A DNA stretch of 36,851 nucleotides from Deltaproteobacteria bacterium (GTDB lineage: Bacteria; Myxococcota_A; UBA9160; SMWR01): assembly GCA_024638705.1 (NCBI GenBank), contig JAHEJV010000008.1, positions 1 through 36,851 of the forward strand. Direction: 5' to 3'. The notes beneath the pieces were generated by a model. The model was not told the DNA's origin. It worked only from the letters and a program-made list of their open reading frames with translations, and searched no databases. This document shows, one piece after another, positions 18,668 through 28,154 of the stretch. A program made the translations under genes and the position numbers. Position 1 is the first letter of the stretch. Each line of letters opens with the position of its first letter.

Positions 18668-20248
18668 ATGTCGGAGCGCCGCATCGCCTGCGCCCGCATC
18701 GCCGACCTTCCGCTCGCCGCCGAGTGGCGCGCCCACCCCGAGTGGCGCGGCCAGCCACTCGTCGTCGCCGAGGGCGAGGGGGCGCGCGCCGAGCTGATCT
18801 CCGTATCGCCGGAGGCCGCCCGGGTCGGCGTGCGCCGCGGCGCCAGCGTCGCGCACGCCCGCAGCGTCTGCGCGGAGCTCGTGGTGCGCGTGGTATCGCC
18901 CGCGTCGGGTCGCGCGGCGCGCGACACCCTGCTCGACGCCGCCCTCGCCTGCGCCCCGCGCGCCCGCCTCGCGGCGCCGGACCGCGGCGCGTTCGCGAAC
19001 GAAGCCGCCGTGTTCGTCGACGCGTCGGGCATCCAGTCGCTGTTCCGCTCGGAAGCCGGCTTCGCCACTGCGCTCGCCGCGCGCATCCGCGGGCTCGGCC
19101 TGCCCGCCGATGTCGCCATCGCGTCTTCGTGCAGCGTCGCGCGCATCGCGGCGCGCCAGATCGGAGTGGCCGACACCGATCCGTGTCGTAGCGAGGCATC
19201 CGAAGGACGCGTCCTCACGCTGCCCCCGGAACGCGAGCGCGCCTTCCTCGCGCCCCTGCCGATCGACCTGCTCGCCCCCGACGACGCCCTCGCCGGATCC
19301 CTCACCCGCTTCGGCGTGCATCGCGTGCGCGACCTGCTCGCCCTGCCCCGGCGCGGTCTCACCCACCGGCTCGGCAAGGACGCCCTCGGGCTGATCCGCC
19401 TCGCGGAAGGACGCGCGCAGGAGCCGCCCCTCCCCGAACTGCGCGAGACGCGCCTGGCCGAGGCGATCGATCTCGAAACGCCGGCCGAACGGATCGAGCC
19501 GCTGCTCTTCGTGTTGCAGGGCCTGCTGTCGCGCCTGCTCGAGCGCCTCGACGCGCGTCACCTCGGCTGCGGCGATCTCGCGCTCCAGCTCGACCTCGAC
19601 GGCGGCGGTCGCGACGCGCGCCAGATCGGCGTCGCCGCACCCACCGCCGACCTGCGCGTCCTCGTCCGCCTCCTGCGACACGCGCTCGAGTCCCGCGCGA
19701 TCGCGGCGCCGGTGCTCGGTGTATCGATCGAAACCCGGGGACGTCCGCTGCGTCGCGACCAGCTCGATCTGTTCCGGCCCGCGGGTCCGGCGCCCGCCGT
19801 GTTAGGCGAGACCCTCGCCGCGCTGCAGAGCCTGTGCGGCGAGGAGCGGATCGGCGCGCCGCTCGCCCCCGACAGTCACCACCCCGACGCCGAGGGGCTG
19901 CTCCCCTTCGCGCCTTCGCCGGCGTCTCCGGCCGCGAACGGACCCCCTCGGTCCGGCGGCGCCGGCGACGCGCTCGCCACCGGTGCCCTCGCCCTGCGCG
20001 CGCTGCGCCCCCCGCTCCCGGCCCAGGTGCGATCGCAGCAGCACCGCCCGGTGTGGCTGCGCAGCGCCGTCGCGAATGGTCGCGTCGTGCGCTGCGCCGG
20101 CCCGTGGCGCACGACGGGGGGCTGGTGGTCGCCCGAGGGACGCTTCGCCTTCGACCACTTCGACGTCCAAAGCGAGGATGGTGTGGTGGTTCGGCTCCGA
20201 TTCGACCACGTCGGACGCGTCTGGCAGATCGACGCCCTCTACGACTGA
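18668..20248 (+). CDS. imuB: ImuB-like inactive Y-family polymerase homologue
   Basis: Y-family-like layout lacking catalytic acidic motifs; DQLDLF clamp-binding motif; typical C-terminal HRPVWLRS...VVRCAGPWRTTGGWWSPEGRFAFDHFDVQSEDGVVVRLRFDHVGRVWQIDALYD. Confidence 0.92.
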   Translation: MSERRIACARIADLPLAAEWRAHPEWRGQPLVVAEGEGARAELISVSPEAARVGVRRGASVAHARSVCAELVVRVVSPASGRAARDTLLDAALACAPRARLAAPDRGAFANEAAVFVDASGIQSLFRSEAGFATALAARIRGLGLPADVAIASSCSVARIAARQIGVADTDPCRSEASEGRVLTLPPERERAFLAPLPIDLLAPDDALAGSLTRFGVHRVRDLLALPRRGLTHRLGKDALGLIRLAEGRAQEPPLPELRETRLAEAIDLETPAERIEPLLFVLQGLLSRLLERLDARHLGCGDLALQLDLDGGGRDARQIGVAAPTADLRVLVRLLRHALESRAIAAPVLGVSIETRGRPLRRDQLDLFRPAGPAPAVLGETLAALQSLCGEERIGAPLAPDSHHPDAEGLLPFAPSPASPAANGPPRSGGAGDALATGALALRALRPPLPAQVRSQQHRPVWLRSAVANGRVVRCAGPWRTTGGWWSPEGRFAFDHFDVQSEDGVVVRLRFDHVGRVWQIDALYD

Positions 20249-20357
20249 TCCCAGGCGGTGCCCGTCCGCCGCGGACGTCGGTTTGCCCGAGATCGGCTAT
20301 AAAGTGCCGGTCTCGTTTCCCACCTGCCCCGCCCAAATCGTCTCGGAGGACCCTCGC

Positions 20358-20972
20358 TTGTCCACGGCCAACCACTCCCCCCTGCGCCCGCAGCACGACG
20401 ACCGCCTCGCCTTCTTCCGCGGCTTCCTCAAGCGCCCGAAGGAAGTCGCGTCGATCATCCCGAGCTCCCGCTTCCTCGAGCGCCGCGTCATGCGCGCCAC
20501 CCGCGCCGACGAGGCCGACCTGATCGTCGAGCTCGGCCCCGGCACCGGCGGCACCACGCGCGCCCTGCTCGCCGCGATGAAGCCCGACGCGAAGCTGCTC
20601 GCCATCGAGATCAACCCGCACTTCGTCGAAGTGCTCGGACGCTGGCAGGATCCGCGCCTGATCGTCGCCGAAGGCAGCGCCACCGACATCCGCCAGATCC
20701 TCGCCAAGCACGAGCTCGGCGCGCCCGACGTCGTCGTGTCCGGCATCCCGTTCTCGACGATGGAGCGCCCGATCGGCCGCGACATCCTGCGCGCCGTCCA
20801 CGATGTCCTCGAGCCCGGCGGTGCGTTCGTCGCCTACCAGGTGCGCGACCGCGTCCACACCCTCGGCCGCGAAGTCTTCGGCCGCGCCATGATCCAGCGC
20901 GAGCTCCTCAACGTCCCCCCGATGCGCATCTATCGCTGGGAAAAGCAAGCCGGCGAAGCCGGCGCGCAGTGA
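20358..20972 (+). CDS. Class I SAM-dependent methyltransferase (phospholipid N-methyltransferase / KsgA-fold type)
   Basis: TTG start with GGAGGA upstream; DRLAFFRGFLKRPKEVASIIPSSRFLERRVMRATRADEADLIVELGPGTGGTTRALLAAM...LAIEINPHFVEVL. C-terminus QAGEAGAQ* is encoded by a repeat copy. Confidence 0.85.
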   Translation: MSTANHSPLRPQHDDRLAFFRGFLKRPKEVASIIPSSRFLERRVMRATRADEADLIVELGPGTGGTTRALLAAMKPDAKLLAIEINPHFVEVLGRWQDPRLIVAEGSATDIRQILAKHELGAPDVVVSGIPFSTMERPIGRDILRAVHDVLEPGGAFVAYQVRDRVHTLGREVFGRAMIQRELLNVPPMRIYRWEKQAGEAGAQ

Positions 20973-21065
20973 GCCGAAGGCGAACGAAGTCAAAAGACGG
21001 CCTCCGTCTCCCCTGACACCTCCGCCCCCAGAATCATCGAGCCCGCTCCCGCAACGAACACCGCA
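20945..21065 (+). repeat. Full-length (121-bp) copy of the palindromic repeat, overlapping the 3' end of the methyltransferase gene
   Basis: GCAAGCCGGCGAAGCCGGCGCGCAGTGAGCCGAAGGCGAACGAAGTCAAAAG...AGAATCATCGAGCCCGCTCCCGCAACGAACACCGC. Confidence 0.93.
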
Positions 21066-21174
21066 AAGGCGCTCCTCGCGATCCCCGCCCGGCTCAAGTC
21101 CAACGCCCACGCGCCGATACGACTCCTGTTGCATCCGGATGAGCCCGTAGAGCGGGCCGCCACCGGAGGAGCCG

Positions 21175-22122
21175 GTGTCGATCGAACTCAGCGTGGTCCT
21201 GCCGATCTTCAACGAGGCGCAGAACCTCGCCCCGCTGCTCGATCGGATCCGCGCGGCACTCGACCCGCTCGAGATCGGGTACGAGATCGTCTGCGTCGAC
21301 GACGGCTCGACCGACGAGACCGCAGATCGACTCGCGACGCTCTCGGTCGCCGACCCGCGCGTGCGTCCGCTCCTGCTGACGCGCAACTTCGGCAAGGAGG
21401 CGGCGCTCGAGGCCGGGCTCGAGTCGGCCGTCGGTGAGGCCGCCGTCTTCCTCGACGCCGACCTCCAGCATCCGCCCGAATTGATCCCGCAGATGGTGGA
21501 GCTCTGGCGGGAACAGGGCGTCGATGTCGTCGACGCGTGCAAGCGCTCGCGCGGCGACGAGGGACCGCTGCACCGCGCCGCCGCGAAGCTCTTCCACGCG
21601 CTGCTGGGCGCGTCGGTGGACCGCGACCTGCGCGGGTCGTCCGACTTCAAGCTGCTCTCGCGCGATGCGATCGACACGATCGCATCGCTGCCCGAACGCA
21701 CCCGCTACTTCCGCGGGCTCGTGCACTGGATCGGCTTCGAGACCGCCCGTCTCGAGTTCGACGTCGAGGCGCGCAGCGCCGGGACGACGGGTTGGAGCCG
21801 CCTCGCGCTGCTGCGCTACGGCATCGACAGCCTGCTCTCCTTCACGACATTGCCGCTCGTGATCATCGCCGTCGCCGGCCTCGGCACCACGGTCGTCGGC
21901 GCGATGCTCGGCTGCGTCGCGCTCTATCAGTGGGCCACGGGCACCGCGGTGAGCGGCTTCACCACGGTGATCGGGCTCCTCACGCTCTTCTCGGGCCTGA
22001 TCCTCTCGAGCCTCGGCACGATGTCGCTCTATCTCGCGCGGCTCGTCGAGGAGGCGAAGGCGCGTCCGCTCTTCCTGATCCGGCCTGCGAAGAAGCCCGA
22101 GCCGCCGGCGGCTCGCCGGTGA
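21175..22122 (+). CDS. Glycosyltransferase family 2, polyprenyl-phosphate sugar transferase type (GtrB/ArnC/DPM1-like)
   Basis: MSIELSVVLPIFNEAQNLAPLLDRIRAAL...IVCVDDGSTDETADRL...VFLDADLQHPPELIPQMVELWREQGVDVVDACK; two C-terminal TM segments. Confidence 0.94.
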   Translation: MSIELSVVLPIFNEAQNLAPLLDRIRAALDPLEIGYEIVCVDDGSTDETADRLATLSVADPRVRPLLLTRNFGKEAALEAGLESAVGEAAVFLDADLQHPPELIPQMVELWREQGVDVVDACKRSRGDEGPLHRAAAKLFHALLGASVDRDLRGSSDFKLLSRDAIDTIASLPERTRYFRGLVHWIGFETARLEFDVEARSAGTTGWSRLALLRYGIDSLLSFTTLPLVIIAVAGLGTTVVGAMLGCVALYQWATGTAVSGFTTVIGLLTLFSGLILSSLGTMSLYLARLVEEAKARPLFLIRPAKKPEPPAARR

Positions 22123-23798
22123 GCACGGACACGACGGCAGAACCGACACACGAAAGCGTCGACCCCAAGGAGCCCTGGCTCCCCTTCGCCGTGCTCTTCC
22201 TCGTCGCGCTCGTGTATGCGCCCTCGCTCGGCGGCGACTGGATCTGGGACGACGTCTACCAGTTCCGCGACAACCCGGCGATCACGCAGCCCGGCGTGTT
22301 GCTGACGTCCGACATCTGGTCGCCCACGGGACATGCGGATCCCCGGAACACGCCCGCCTATCGCCCGCTCGCGATGGTGAGTCACGTCCCCGGCCAGACA
22401 CTGTGGCCCGGCCCGGCGATCGAGCGCGTAGTGAATCTCGCGCTGCACGCACTGATCGTCCTCGGCGTCGCACTCCTGGCCGCGGCACTCGGCGCGAGCC
22501 GACGCGCCGCTTGGTTCGGCGCGCTGCTGCTCGGCGTCCACCCCGCGGCCGTCGAGGGCGTGGCGTGGATCAGCTCGCGCGGCGACCTCCTGGGCACGGC
22601 GCTCCTGGTCTACGGACTGCTCGCCGTCTGCCGCGAGCGACCGTTCGCCGCAGGCCTGTGTCTCGCGGTCGCCCCGTTCTGCAAGGAGACCTGGCTGCTC
22701 GCGCCGGTCGCGGCGGGACTCTGGTGGATCGGTACGGGGCGCGGCTCGTGGTCGACGCTGGGCATCGGCGCCTTCGGCGGTGCGGCCTATCTCGCCGTCC
22801 GCGCCGCGCTCGACATCCCGGTGCCGACGGACGCAGCGTCCCACGCTCCGACGGAACTCCTCGGCGCGGTCGGCGCCGTGGCGACACGCGGCCTCGAGCT
22901 GCTCGTCGTGCCGACGGCGCCCGACGCCGTGCCCCCGCTGACCCTTCGGCCCACCCTCGGCGCGGCCGCACTCGTCCTCGGAATCGCCGCGATCGCGGCC
23001 CTGCCGCGACGCCGCTGGCTCGCACCGATCGTCGCGACGCTCCCGCTGCTCGCGCTGGCCGCGCCCGCCTCGCTCGCGAACGGCCTGATCGCCGACCGCT
23101 ACTTCACCGTCGTCGCCGCGGGGCTCGCCGTCGCGGCCGCGCTCGCGTTCGACGCCGCGCGCTCCGCGGGTGCGAACCGCTGGGCCCCGGCGCTCCTCGC
23201 CCTCCCGCTCGCGCTCGCGCCCTTCGCCGCGCATCGCGCACAGGACTGGACGAGCGCCGCGCGGCTGTTCGACGCCAGCCTCGACCGACACCCCGACAAC
23301 CCGCGCGCCCTGTTCCACCGCGGCCACGCCTACCACACGATCGACGGCGACTGCGTCGCCGCGATTCCGTTCTACGAGCGCGCGATGGCCACGGAAGAAC
23401 GCGCCGGCAACAACCTCCAGGCGTGCCTGATCACGCTCGGACGGCTCGAGCGCGCGGCCGCGCTCGGCCCCGAGCTCGTGGAACGCGATCCGTTCCGCGC
23501 CACGCCTGCCCTGAACACCGGCCGCGCGCTCGCGGTGCTGGGCCGCGCCGAAGAAGCCGAGCCCTGGGTGCGCGAGGCGCTGCGCCGCGACCCGCAAGCG
23601 AAGCGCGCCCACGTCCTGCTCGGCAACGTGCGCGGCATGCAGGGCGACTACGCCGGTGCACTCGAACACTTCGAGCGGGCCCTCGCGATCGCGCCCGGCG
23701 ATGCCGATGCCCGGCGCGGCGCGGCGATCGCAGCGCGTCATCTCGCCTCCCCGGCGGCTTCGCTCGCGCCCACGCGCGCCGAACAGGACGCCTCGTGA
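22119..23798 (+). CDS. Multi-spanning membrane protein with C-terminal TPRs (TMTC/GT-C-like)
   Basis: GTG start overlapping preceding TGA (GTGA). LVYAPSLGGDWIWDDVYQFRDNPAI, ~10 hydrophobic segments, then TPR-like HPDNPRALFHRGHAYHTIDGDCVAAIPFYERAMA...GDYAGALEHFERALAIAPGDADAR. Confidence 0.82.
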   Translation: MSTDTTAEPTHESVDPKEPWLPFAVLFLVALVYAPSLGGDWIWDDVYQFRDNPAITQPGVLLTSDIWSPTGHADPRNTPAYRPLAMVSHVPGQTLWPGPAIERVVNLALHALIVLGVALLAAALGASRRAAWFGALLLGVHPAAVEGVAWISSRGDLLGTALLVYGLLAVCRERPFAAGLCLAVAPFCKETWLLAPVAAGLWWIGTGRGSWSTLGIGAFGGAAYLAVRAALDIPVPTDAASHAPTELLGAVGAVATRGLELLVVPTAPDAVPPLTLRPTLGAAALVLGIAAIAALPRRRWLAPIVATLPLLALAAPASLANGLIADRYFTVVAAGLAVAAALAFDAARSAGANRWAPALLALPLALAPFAAHRAQDWTSAARLFDASLDRHPDNPRALFHRGHAYHTIDGDCVAAIPFYERAMATEERAGNNLQACLITLGRLERAAALGPELVERDPFRATPALNTGRALAVLGRAEEAEPWVREALRRDPQAKRAHVLLGNVRGMQGDYAGALEHFERALAIAPGDADARRGAAIAARHLASPAASLAPTRAEQDAS

Positions 23799-24664
23799 CT
23801 CCCGTCGAAGGCGGCGCGATCGCAACCGAACGCGCGGCGTGTCCCCTCTGCGGGGCGGCAGCGCATCATCCGCTCTACCCGCCGGCCGCGTTCGCGCCGT
23901 ACGGCGTCGTGCGCTGCGACGCGTGTCGCTTCGTCTTCCTCTCCCCGCGGCCACCGGAGCGCGCGCTCCGCGCGATCTACGAGAGCGGCGCCTACTACGA
24001 AGCGTCCGGCGACGAGGGATATGCGAGCTACGACGAGCAGGAAGAGGCGCTGCGCCTGACCTTCCGCCGCGTGATGCGCACGCTCGCGCGGCGCGGCCTC
24101 ACCGGCGGCGATCTCCTCGAGGTGGGTTGCGGTTTCGGCTTCCTGCTCGACGAGGCGCGCGGCCACTTCGCGCGCCGCCACGGCACCGAGATGTCGCCCC
24201 AGGCCGCCGCCGCGGCGGCCAAACGCGCCGACCACGTCGAGGTGGGCGATGCGATGCAGGCCCCGCGCGATGCGACCTACAACGTCGTGCTCTCGAGCCA
24301 GGTCATCGAACACGCGCATCGCCCGGTCGACTTCCTGGCCGATCAGCTCGCACGGCTGCGTCCCGGCGGCGCGCTCGTCGTGGCGACACCGTGGATGGGG
24401 AGCCCCTGGCAGCGCGTCCTCGGCAGCCGCTGGCCCTCCTTCAAGGTGCCCGAGCACGTGTGTTATTTCGATCGCGCGGCGCTGCACGGGCTGCTCGAAC
24501 GGATCGGACTCGTCGGGATCGAACGACTGCCGTGGCCGCACGCCTTCCCGCTCTCGCTGGTGGCGGCGAAGTTCGGCGCATCGCTTCCCGACGCGATCGG
24601 CCGGCGGCCGGTGTGGATCCCGGGCACGACGCTCGCCATGGTCGGGCGCAAGCCGCTCGTCTAG
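23795..24664 (+). CDS. Class I SAM methyltransferase with N-terminal zinc-ribbon-like CxxC pairs
   Basis: ACPLCGAAAHHPLYPPAAFAPYGVVRCDACRFVFLSPRPP...GDLLEVGCGFGFLLDEARG...SSQVIEHAHRPVDFLADQLARLRPGGALVVATP; GTGA overlap with upstream gene. Confidence 0.9.
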   Translation: MTPVEGGAIATERAACPLCGAAAHHPLYPPAAFAPYGVVRCDACRFVFLSPRPPERALRAIYESGAYYEASGDEGYASYDEQEEALRLTFRRVMRTLARRGLTGGDLLEVGCGFGFLLDEARGHFARRHGTEMSPQAAAAAAKRADHVEVGDAMQAPRDATYNVVLSSQVIEHAHRPVDFLADQLARLRPGGALVVATPWMGSPWQRVLGSRWPSFKVPEHVCYFDRAALHGLLERIGLVGIERLPWPHAFPLSLVAAKFGASLPDAIGRRPVWIPGTTLAMVGRKPLV

Positions 24665-25902
24665 GACGTCGAATCGTCCTCGCCGCGTTTGTGTTGGAGC
24701 GAGAGGCCGGAGCGTGCGGCGGGGCGGGCGTCACCCCGCACGACGGCGCTGTTGCCGAAGCGGTCGGCGATCGTGTCGAGGGCGCGGTTCAGGCGGGCCC
24801 GGCGCTCGTCGCGCGGTGCCGCGAAGAGCGCGAGCTGGCCGGTGTCGGCACTCACCAGGTTCGTCGCGCCGACGCCGAGCAACCGGACCGGTTCGGTGAG
24901 CGCGGCGCGCGACAGGAGCCGGGTCGCGACCCGGGAGAGCGTCGCGCCGTCGTCGCTGGCGTCGGCGAGGGTCGCGCGCCGCGTGAGCAGCGGATAGCCG
25001 CGCGGCCCGGCGGCCACGCGGCGCGCGAGCTTGAGCTTCAGCACGACGGTGCGCGCGCGCAGCCGGTCGCGTCGCAGACGCCGCGCGACGGATTCGGCGT
25101 GCGTGATCAGCGCCGACTCGAGCACCTCGCGCGACGAGACGTCCTCGCCGAAGGTGTTCTCCTCGCTGTACGACACCGCATCCCGGTAGGGCTCCACCTC
25201 GGAGAGGTCGCGGCCGCGCCCGAGACGCGCGAGCGCGAGACCCCAGTCGCCGAGGCGCGCTTCGAGCGCGCGAGGGTCGGCGCGGACGAGATCGTCGATC
25301 GTCTCGAAGCCCGCCTCGTGCAGGCGCCGTTCGGCGACGGGACCGACGCCCCAGATGCGACGCACGGTCAGCGGCGCGAGGAATTCGCGCACGCCGTCGC
25401 GGGGCACTTCGAGGAGTCCGTCGGGCTTTCCGAGGTCACTCGCGATCTTCGCCACCATCTTCACCGGGGCGATCCCGACCGACACGACGAGGCCGGTCTC
25501 CTCGGCGACGGCCTTCTTCAACGCTTCGCCCACTGCGCGCGGCGGGCCCCACAGGCGTTCCGTGCCGGTGAGGTCGAGGAAGGCCTCGTCGAGGGAGAGC
25601 CCCTGCACGACGGGCGTGAAGCGGCGGAAGATCTCGAAGATGCGCTTGCTCTCGGCGGCATAGCGCGACATCGATCCGCCGACGAAGACGAGATCGGGGC
25701 AGCGGCGCTTCGCCTCGATGCTCGGCATCGCCGAGTGCACGCCGAAGACGCGCGCCTCGTAGCTCGCAGCCGAGACGACGCCGCGCGGGCCGTCGCCGCC
25801 GACGGCGACCGGGCGTCCGCGCAGCTCGGGATGGTCGCGCTGCTCGATCGACGCGTAGAAGGCGTCCATGTCGGCGTGGAGCACGACGCGGGGGGCGTGC
25901 AT
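24661..25902 (-). CDS. dinB: DNA polymerase IV (Y-family)
   Basis: VVLHADMDAFYASIEQRDHPELRGRPVAVGGDGPRGVVSAASYEARVFGVHSAMP...GLSLDEAFLDLTG...VGIAPVKMVAKIASDLGKPDG; QLALF clamp motif. Confidence 0.97.
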   Translation of the reverse strand: MHAPRVVLHADMDAFYASIEQRDHPELRGRPVAVGGDGPRGVVSAASYEARVFGVHSAMPSIEAKRRCPDLVFVGGSMSRYAAESKRIFEIFRRFTPVVQGLSLDEAFLDLTGTERLWGPPRAVGEALKKAVAEETGLVVSVGIAPVKMVAKIASDLGKPDGLLEVPRDGVREFLAPLTVRRIWGVGPVAERRLHEAGFETIDDLVRADPRALEARLGDWGLALARLGRGRDLSEVEPYRDAVSYSEENTFGEDVSSREVLESALITHAESVARRLRRDRLRARTVVLKLKLARRVAAGPRGYPLLTRRATLADASDDGATLSRVATRLLSRAALTEPVRLLGVGATNLVSADTGQLALFAAPRDERRARLNRALDTIADRFGNSAVVRGDARPAARSGLSLQHKRGEDDSTS

Positions 25903-25984
25903 GACGATTCAGCGTACACGAAGCGCGGCCGATGGCTCGGGGTATGCTCCGCGCTCGCATCACGCTCACGAGGAACCACGATTC

Positions 25985-27808
25985 ATGACCGAGACGGTCC
26001 CTTCGAACGATCCCACGGCCGGCGGCCCCGCGGCCGGCGTCCGCTGGGATCTCACCCATCTCTACGCGAGCCCCGACGACCCGAAGCTCGAAGCCGACCT
26101 CGACGCCGCGGACGCCGCATCGGAGGCGTTCGCCGAGCGCTACCGGGGCCGCGTCGCCGAGCTCGACGCGAAGACCCTCGCGCAGGCCGTCGGCGAGCTC
26201 GAGGTTCTCCAGGAGCCGGTCGGTCGCGCCGGCGCCTTCGCGTCGCTCGCGTTCGCGGCGGACACGGCGGCGCCCCGTCACGGTGCGCTGCTCCAGCACA
26301 TCCAGGAGCGCGGCACGGAGATCCGCAATCGGCTGCTCTTCTTCGAGCTCGAATGGCTGGCCGTCGACGGTGCGCGCGCGGCGTCGCTGCTCGAAGACCC
26401 GGCCCTGGCCCGGCGTCGCCACTTCCTCGCAGGGATGCGCCGTTACCGCGATCACGTGCTCTCGGAGCCCGAGGAAAAGATTCTCGGCGAGACGCACATC
26501 ACCGGCACCGCGGCGTTCAGCCGGCTCTTCGACGAGATCATGGCCGACGCCACGTTCGAGGTGACGATCGGTGAGGAGACGAAGACGCTCTCGGAAGAAG
26601 AGACGCTCGCTCTCCTCTACGATCCCGACCGCGAGAAGCGCCGCGCCGCGGCCGCCGGGCTCACCGCGGGCCTGCGCAAGCACGCGCGCGTGCTCGGCTT
26701 CATCTTCAACACGCTGGTGCAGGACAAGGCCGCCGACGACCGTCGCCGCGGCTACCCCACCGCGATGACGGCACGCAATCTCGCCAACGAGGCGAAGGCC
26801 GAGAGCGTCGATGCGCTGATCGACGCCTGCGTCGGCCGCTACGACCTGGTGGCACGCTACTACCGGCTCAAAGCGAAGCTGCTGGGCCTCGACGCGCTGG
26901 CCGACTACGACCGCTACGCCCCGCTCGAAGACGCCGCGGGCGAACGCAGCTTCGGCGAGGCACGCGACATCGTGCTCGCCGCCTATCGCGACTTCTCGCC
27001 GCGCATGGCCGACGTGGCGAAGCGCTTCTTCGAGGAGCGCTGGATCGACGCCGAGCTGCGTCCCGGGAAGCGCGGCGGCGCCTTCTCCGCCTCGACCGTG
27101 CCGTCGGTGCACCCCTACGTGCTGCTCAACTACACCGGCAACCTGCGCGACGTGATGACCGTCGCCCACGAGCTCGGCCACGGCGTCCACCAGACGCTCG
27201 CGTCGCCGCAGGGGCTCTTCGAGCAGGACACCCCGCTCACCACCGCCGAGACGGCGAGCGTGTTCGGCGAGATGCTCGTGTTCCGCCGCCTGATGCGCGA
27301 GGAGAAGGACCCGAAGGTCCGCCTCGCGCTGCTGTGCGGAAAGCTCGAAGACGCCTTCGCCACGGTGTTCCGACAGGTGGCGATGACCCGTTTCGAGCAG
27401 ATGCTCCACACCGCGCGCCGCGAAGAGGGCGAGCTGGCGCTCGATCGCGTCAACGAGCTCTGGATGGACGCGAACCGCCCGATGTTCGGCGACTCGGTGC
27501 AGCTCTCGGACGACTACGCCTGGTGGTGGCTCTACATCCCGCACTTCGTCCACTCGCCCTTCTACTGTTATGCCTACGCCTTCGGCGAGCTGCTCGTCCT
27601 GGCCCTGCTGCGGCGCTACGACGAGGAAGGCGAGAGCTTCGTGCCGAAGTACGAGGCACTGCTCGCGTCCGGCGGCTCGGACACCCCCGAGAACCTGCTC
27701 GCCGCGATGGACCTCGACATCGCCGACCCGGCCTTCTGGCAGGGCGGCCTGGCGCTGCTCGAAGAGCTGCTCGAGGAGGCGGAGACGCTGGCCGCGGAAG
27801 TCGGCTGA
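25985..27808 (+). CDS. pepF: M3-family oligoendopeptidase F-like
   Basis: VRWDLTHLYASPDDP..., zinc motif VAHELGHGVHQTL, SVHPYVLLNYTGNLRDVMT, MTRFEQMLH. Confidence 0.94.
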   Translation: MTETVPSNDPTAGGPAAGVRWDLTHLYASPDDPKLEADLDAADAASEAFAERYRGRVAELDAKTLAQAVGELEVLQEPVGRAGAFASLAFAADTAAPRHGALLQHIQERGTEIRNRLLFFELEWLAVDGARAASLLEDPALARRRHFLAGMRRYRDHVLSEPEEKILGETHITGTAAFSRLFDEIMADATFEVTIGEETKTLSEEETLALLYDPDREKRRAAAAGLTAGLRKHARVLGFIFNTLVQDKAADDRRRGYPTAMTARNLANEAKAESVDALIDACVGRYDLVARYYRLKAKLLGLDALADYDRYAPLEDAAGERSFGEARDIVLAAYRDFSPRMADVAKRFFEERWIDAELRPGKRGGAFSASTVPSVHPYVLLNYTGNLRDVMTVAHELGHGVHQTLASPQGLFEQDTPLTTAETASVFGEMLVFRRLMREEKDPKVRLALLCGKLEDAFATVFRQVAMTRFEQMLHTARREEGELALDRVNELWMDANRPMFGDSVQLSDDYAWWWLYIPHFVHSPFYCYAYAFGELLVLALLRRYDEEGESFVPKYEALLASGGSDTPENLLAAMDLDIADPAFWQGGLALLEELLEEAETLAAEVG

Positions 27809-27851
27809 ATCCGGGCGCGCCCCGGTGATCCGGATCGCGCCCGCGCTCGAC

Positions 27852-27888
27852 CCTGTTCCGAGGCCCCGATGGGCCCAGGAGGAACAGG
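27852..27888 (+). promoter_or_regulatory. mRNA hairpin overlapping the Shine-Dalgarno region of the 65-aa ORF
   Basis: CCTGTTCC...GGAACAGG (8 bp, perfect), inner GGCCC-CGAT-GGGCC; SD AGGAGG at 27877-27882; ATG at 27889. Confidence 0.55.
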
Positions 27889-28086
27889 ATGAGCGCCCCG
27901 CTTCACACCGCAGCCCCCCAGCCCACCAGCACCGGAACCACCCTTCTCGCGCTCGTGCAGCGCCTCACGGACGAAGGCGTCCACGAAGACGTCGTGGTCG
28001 AGCGGGCGCTCGAGCTGCTCGAGACCGGCCAGGCCCACCTGACGGGCAACTTCCGCGGCGTCCCGGTGGCGGTGTTCCGCGCCTGA
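27889..28086 (+). CDS. Small hypothetical protein (65 aa)
   Basis: MSAPLHTAAPQPTSTGTTLLALVQRLTDEGVHEDVVVERALELLETGQAHLTGNFRGVPVAVFRA with AGGAGGAAC upstream of ATG. Confidence 0.6.
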   Translation: MSAPLHTAAPQPTSTGTTLLALVQRLTDEGVHEDVVVERALELLETGQAHLTGNFRGVPVAVFRA

Positions 28087-28115
28087 CCGGTGTTCCACAC
28101 CCGAGCCCCGCGAAA

Positions 28116-28154
28116 CTTCTTGAAGAAGGGCGAATAAAAGACGAAAATCCGTCT
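28116..28154. promoter_or_regulatory. dnaE2 upstream regulatory region: 13-nt palindrome plus a copy of the imuA half-site
   Basis: CTTCTT-G-AAGAAG at 28116-28128; AAAAGACGAAAATC at 28136-28149 (reverse GATTTTCGTCTTTT); AGACG-N6-CGTCT at 28139-28154; 8 nt from the GTG start. Confidence 0.6.
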
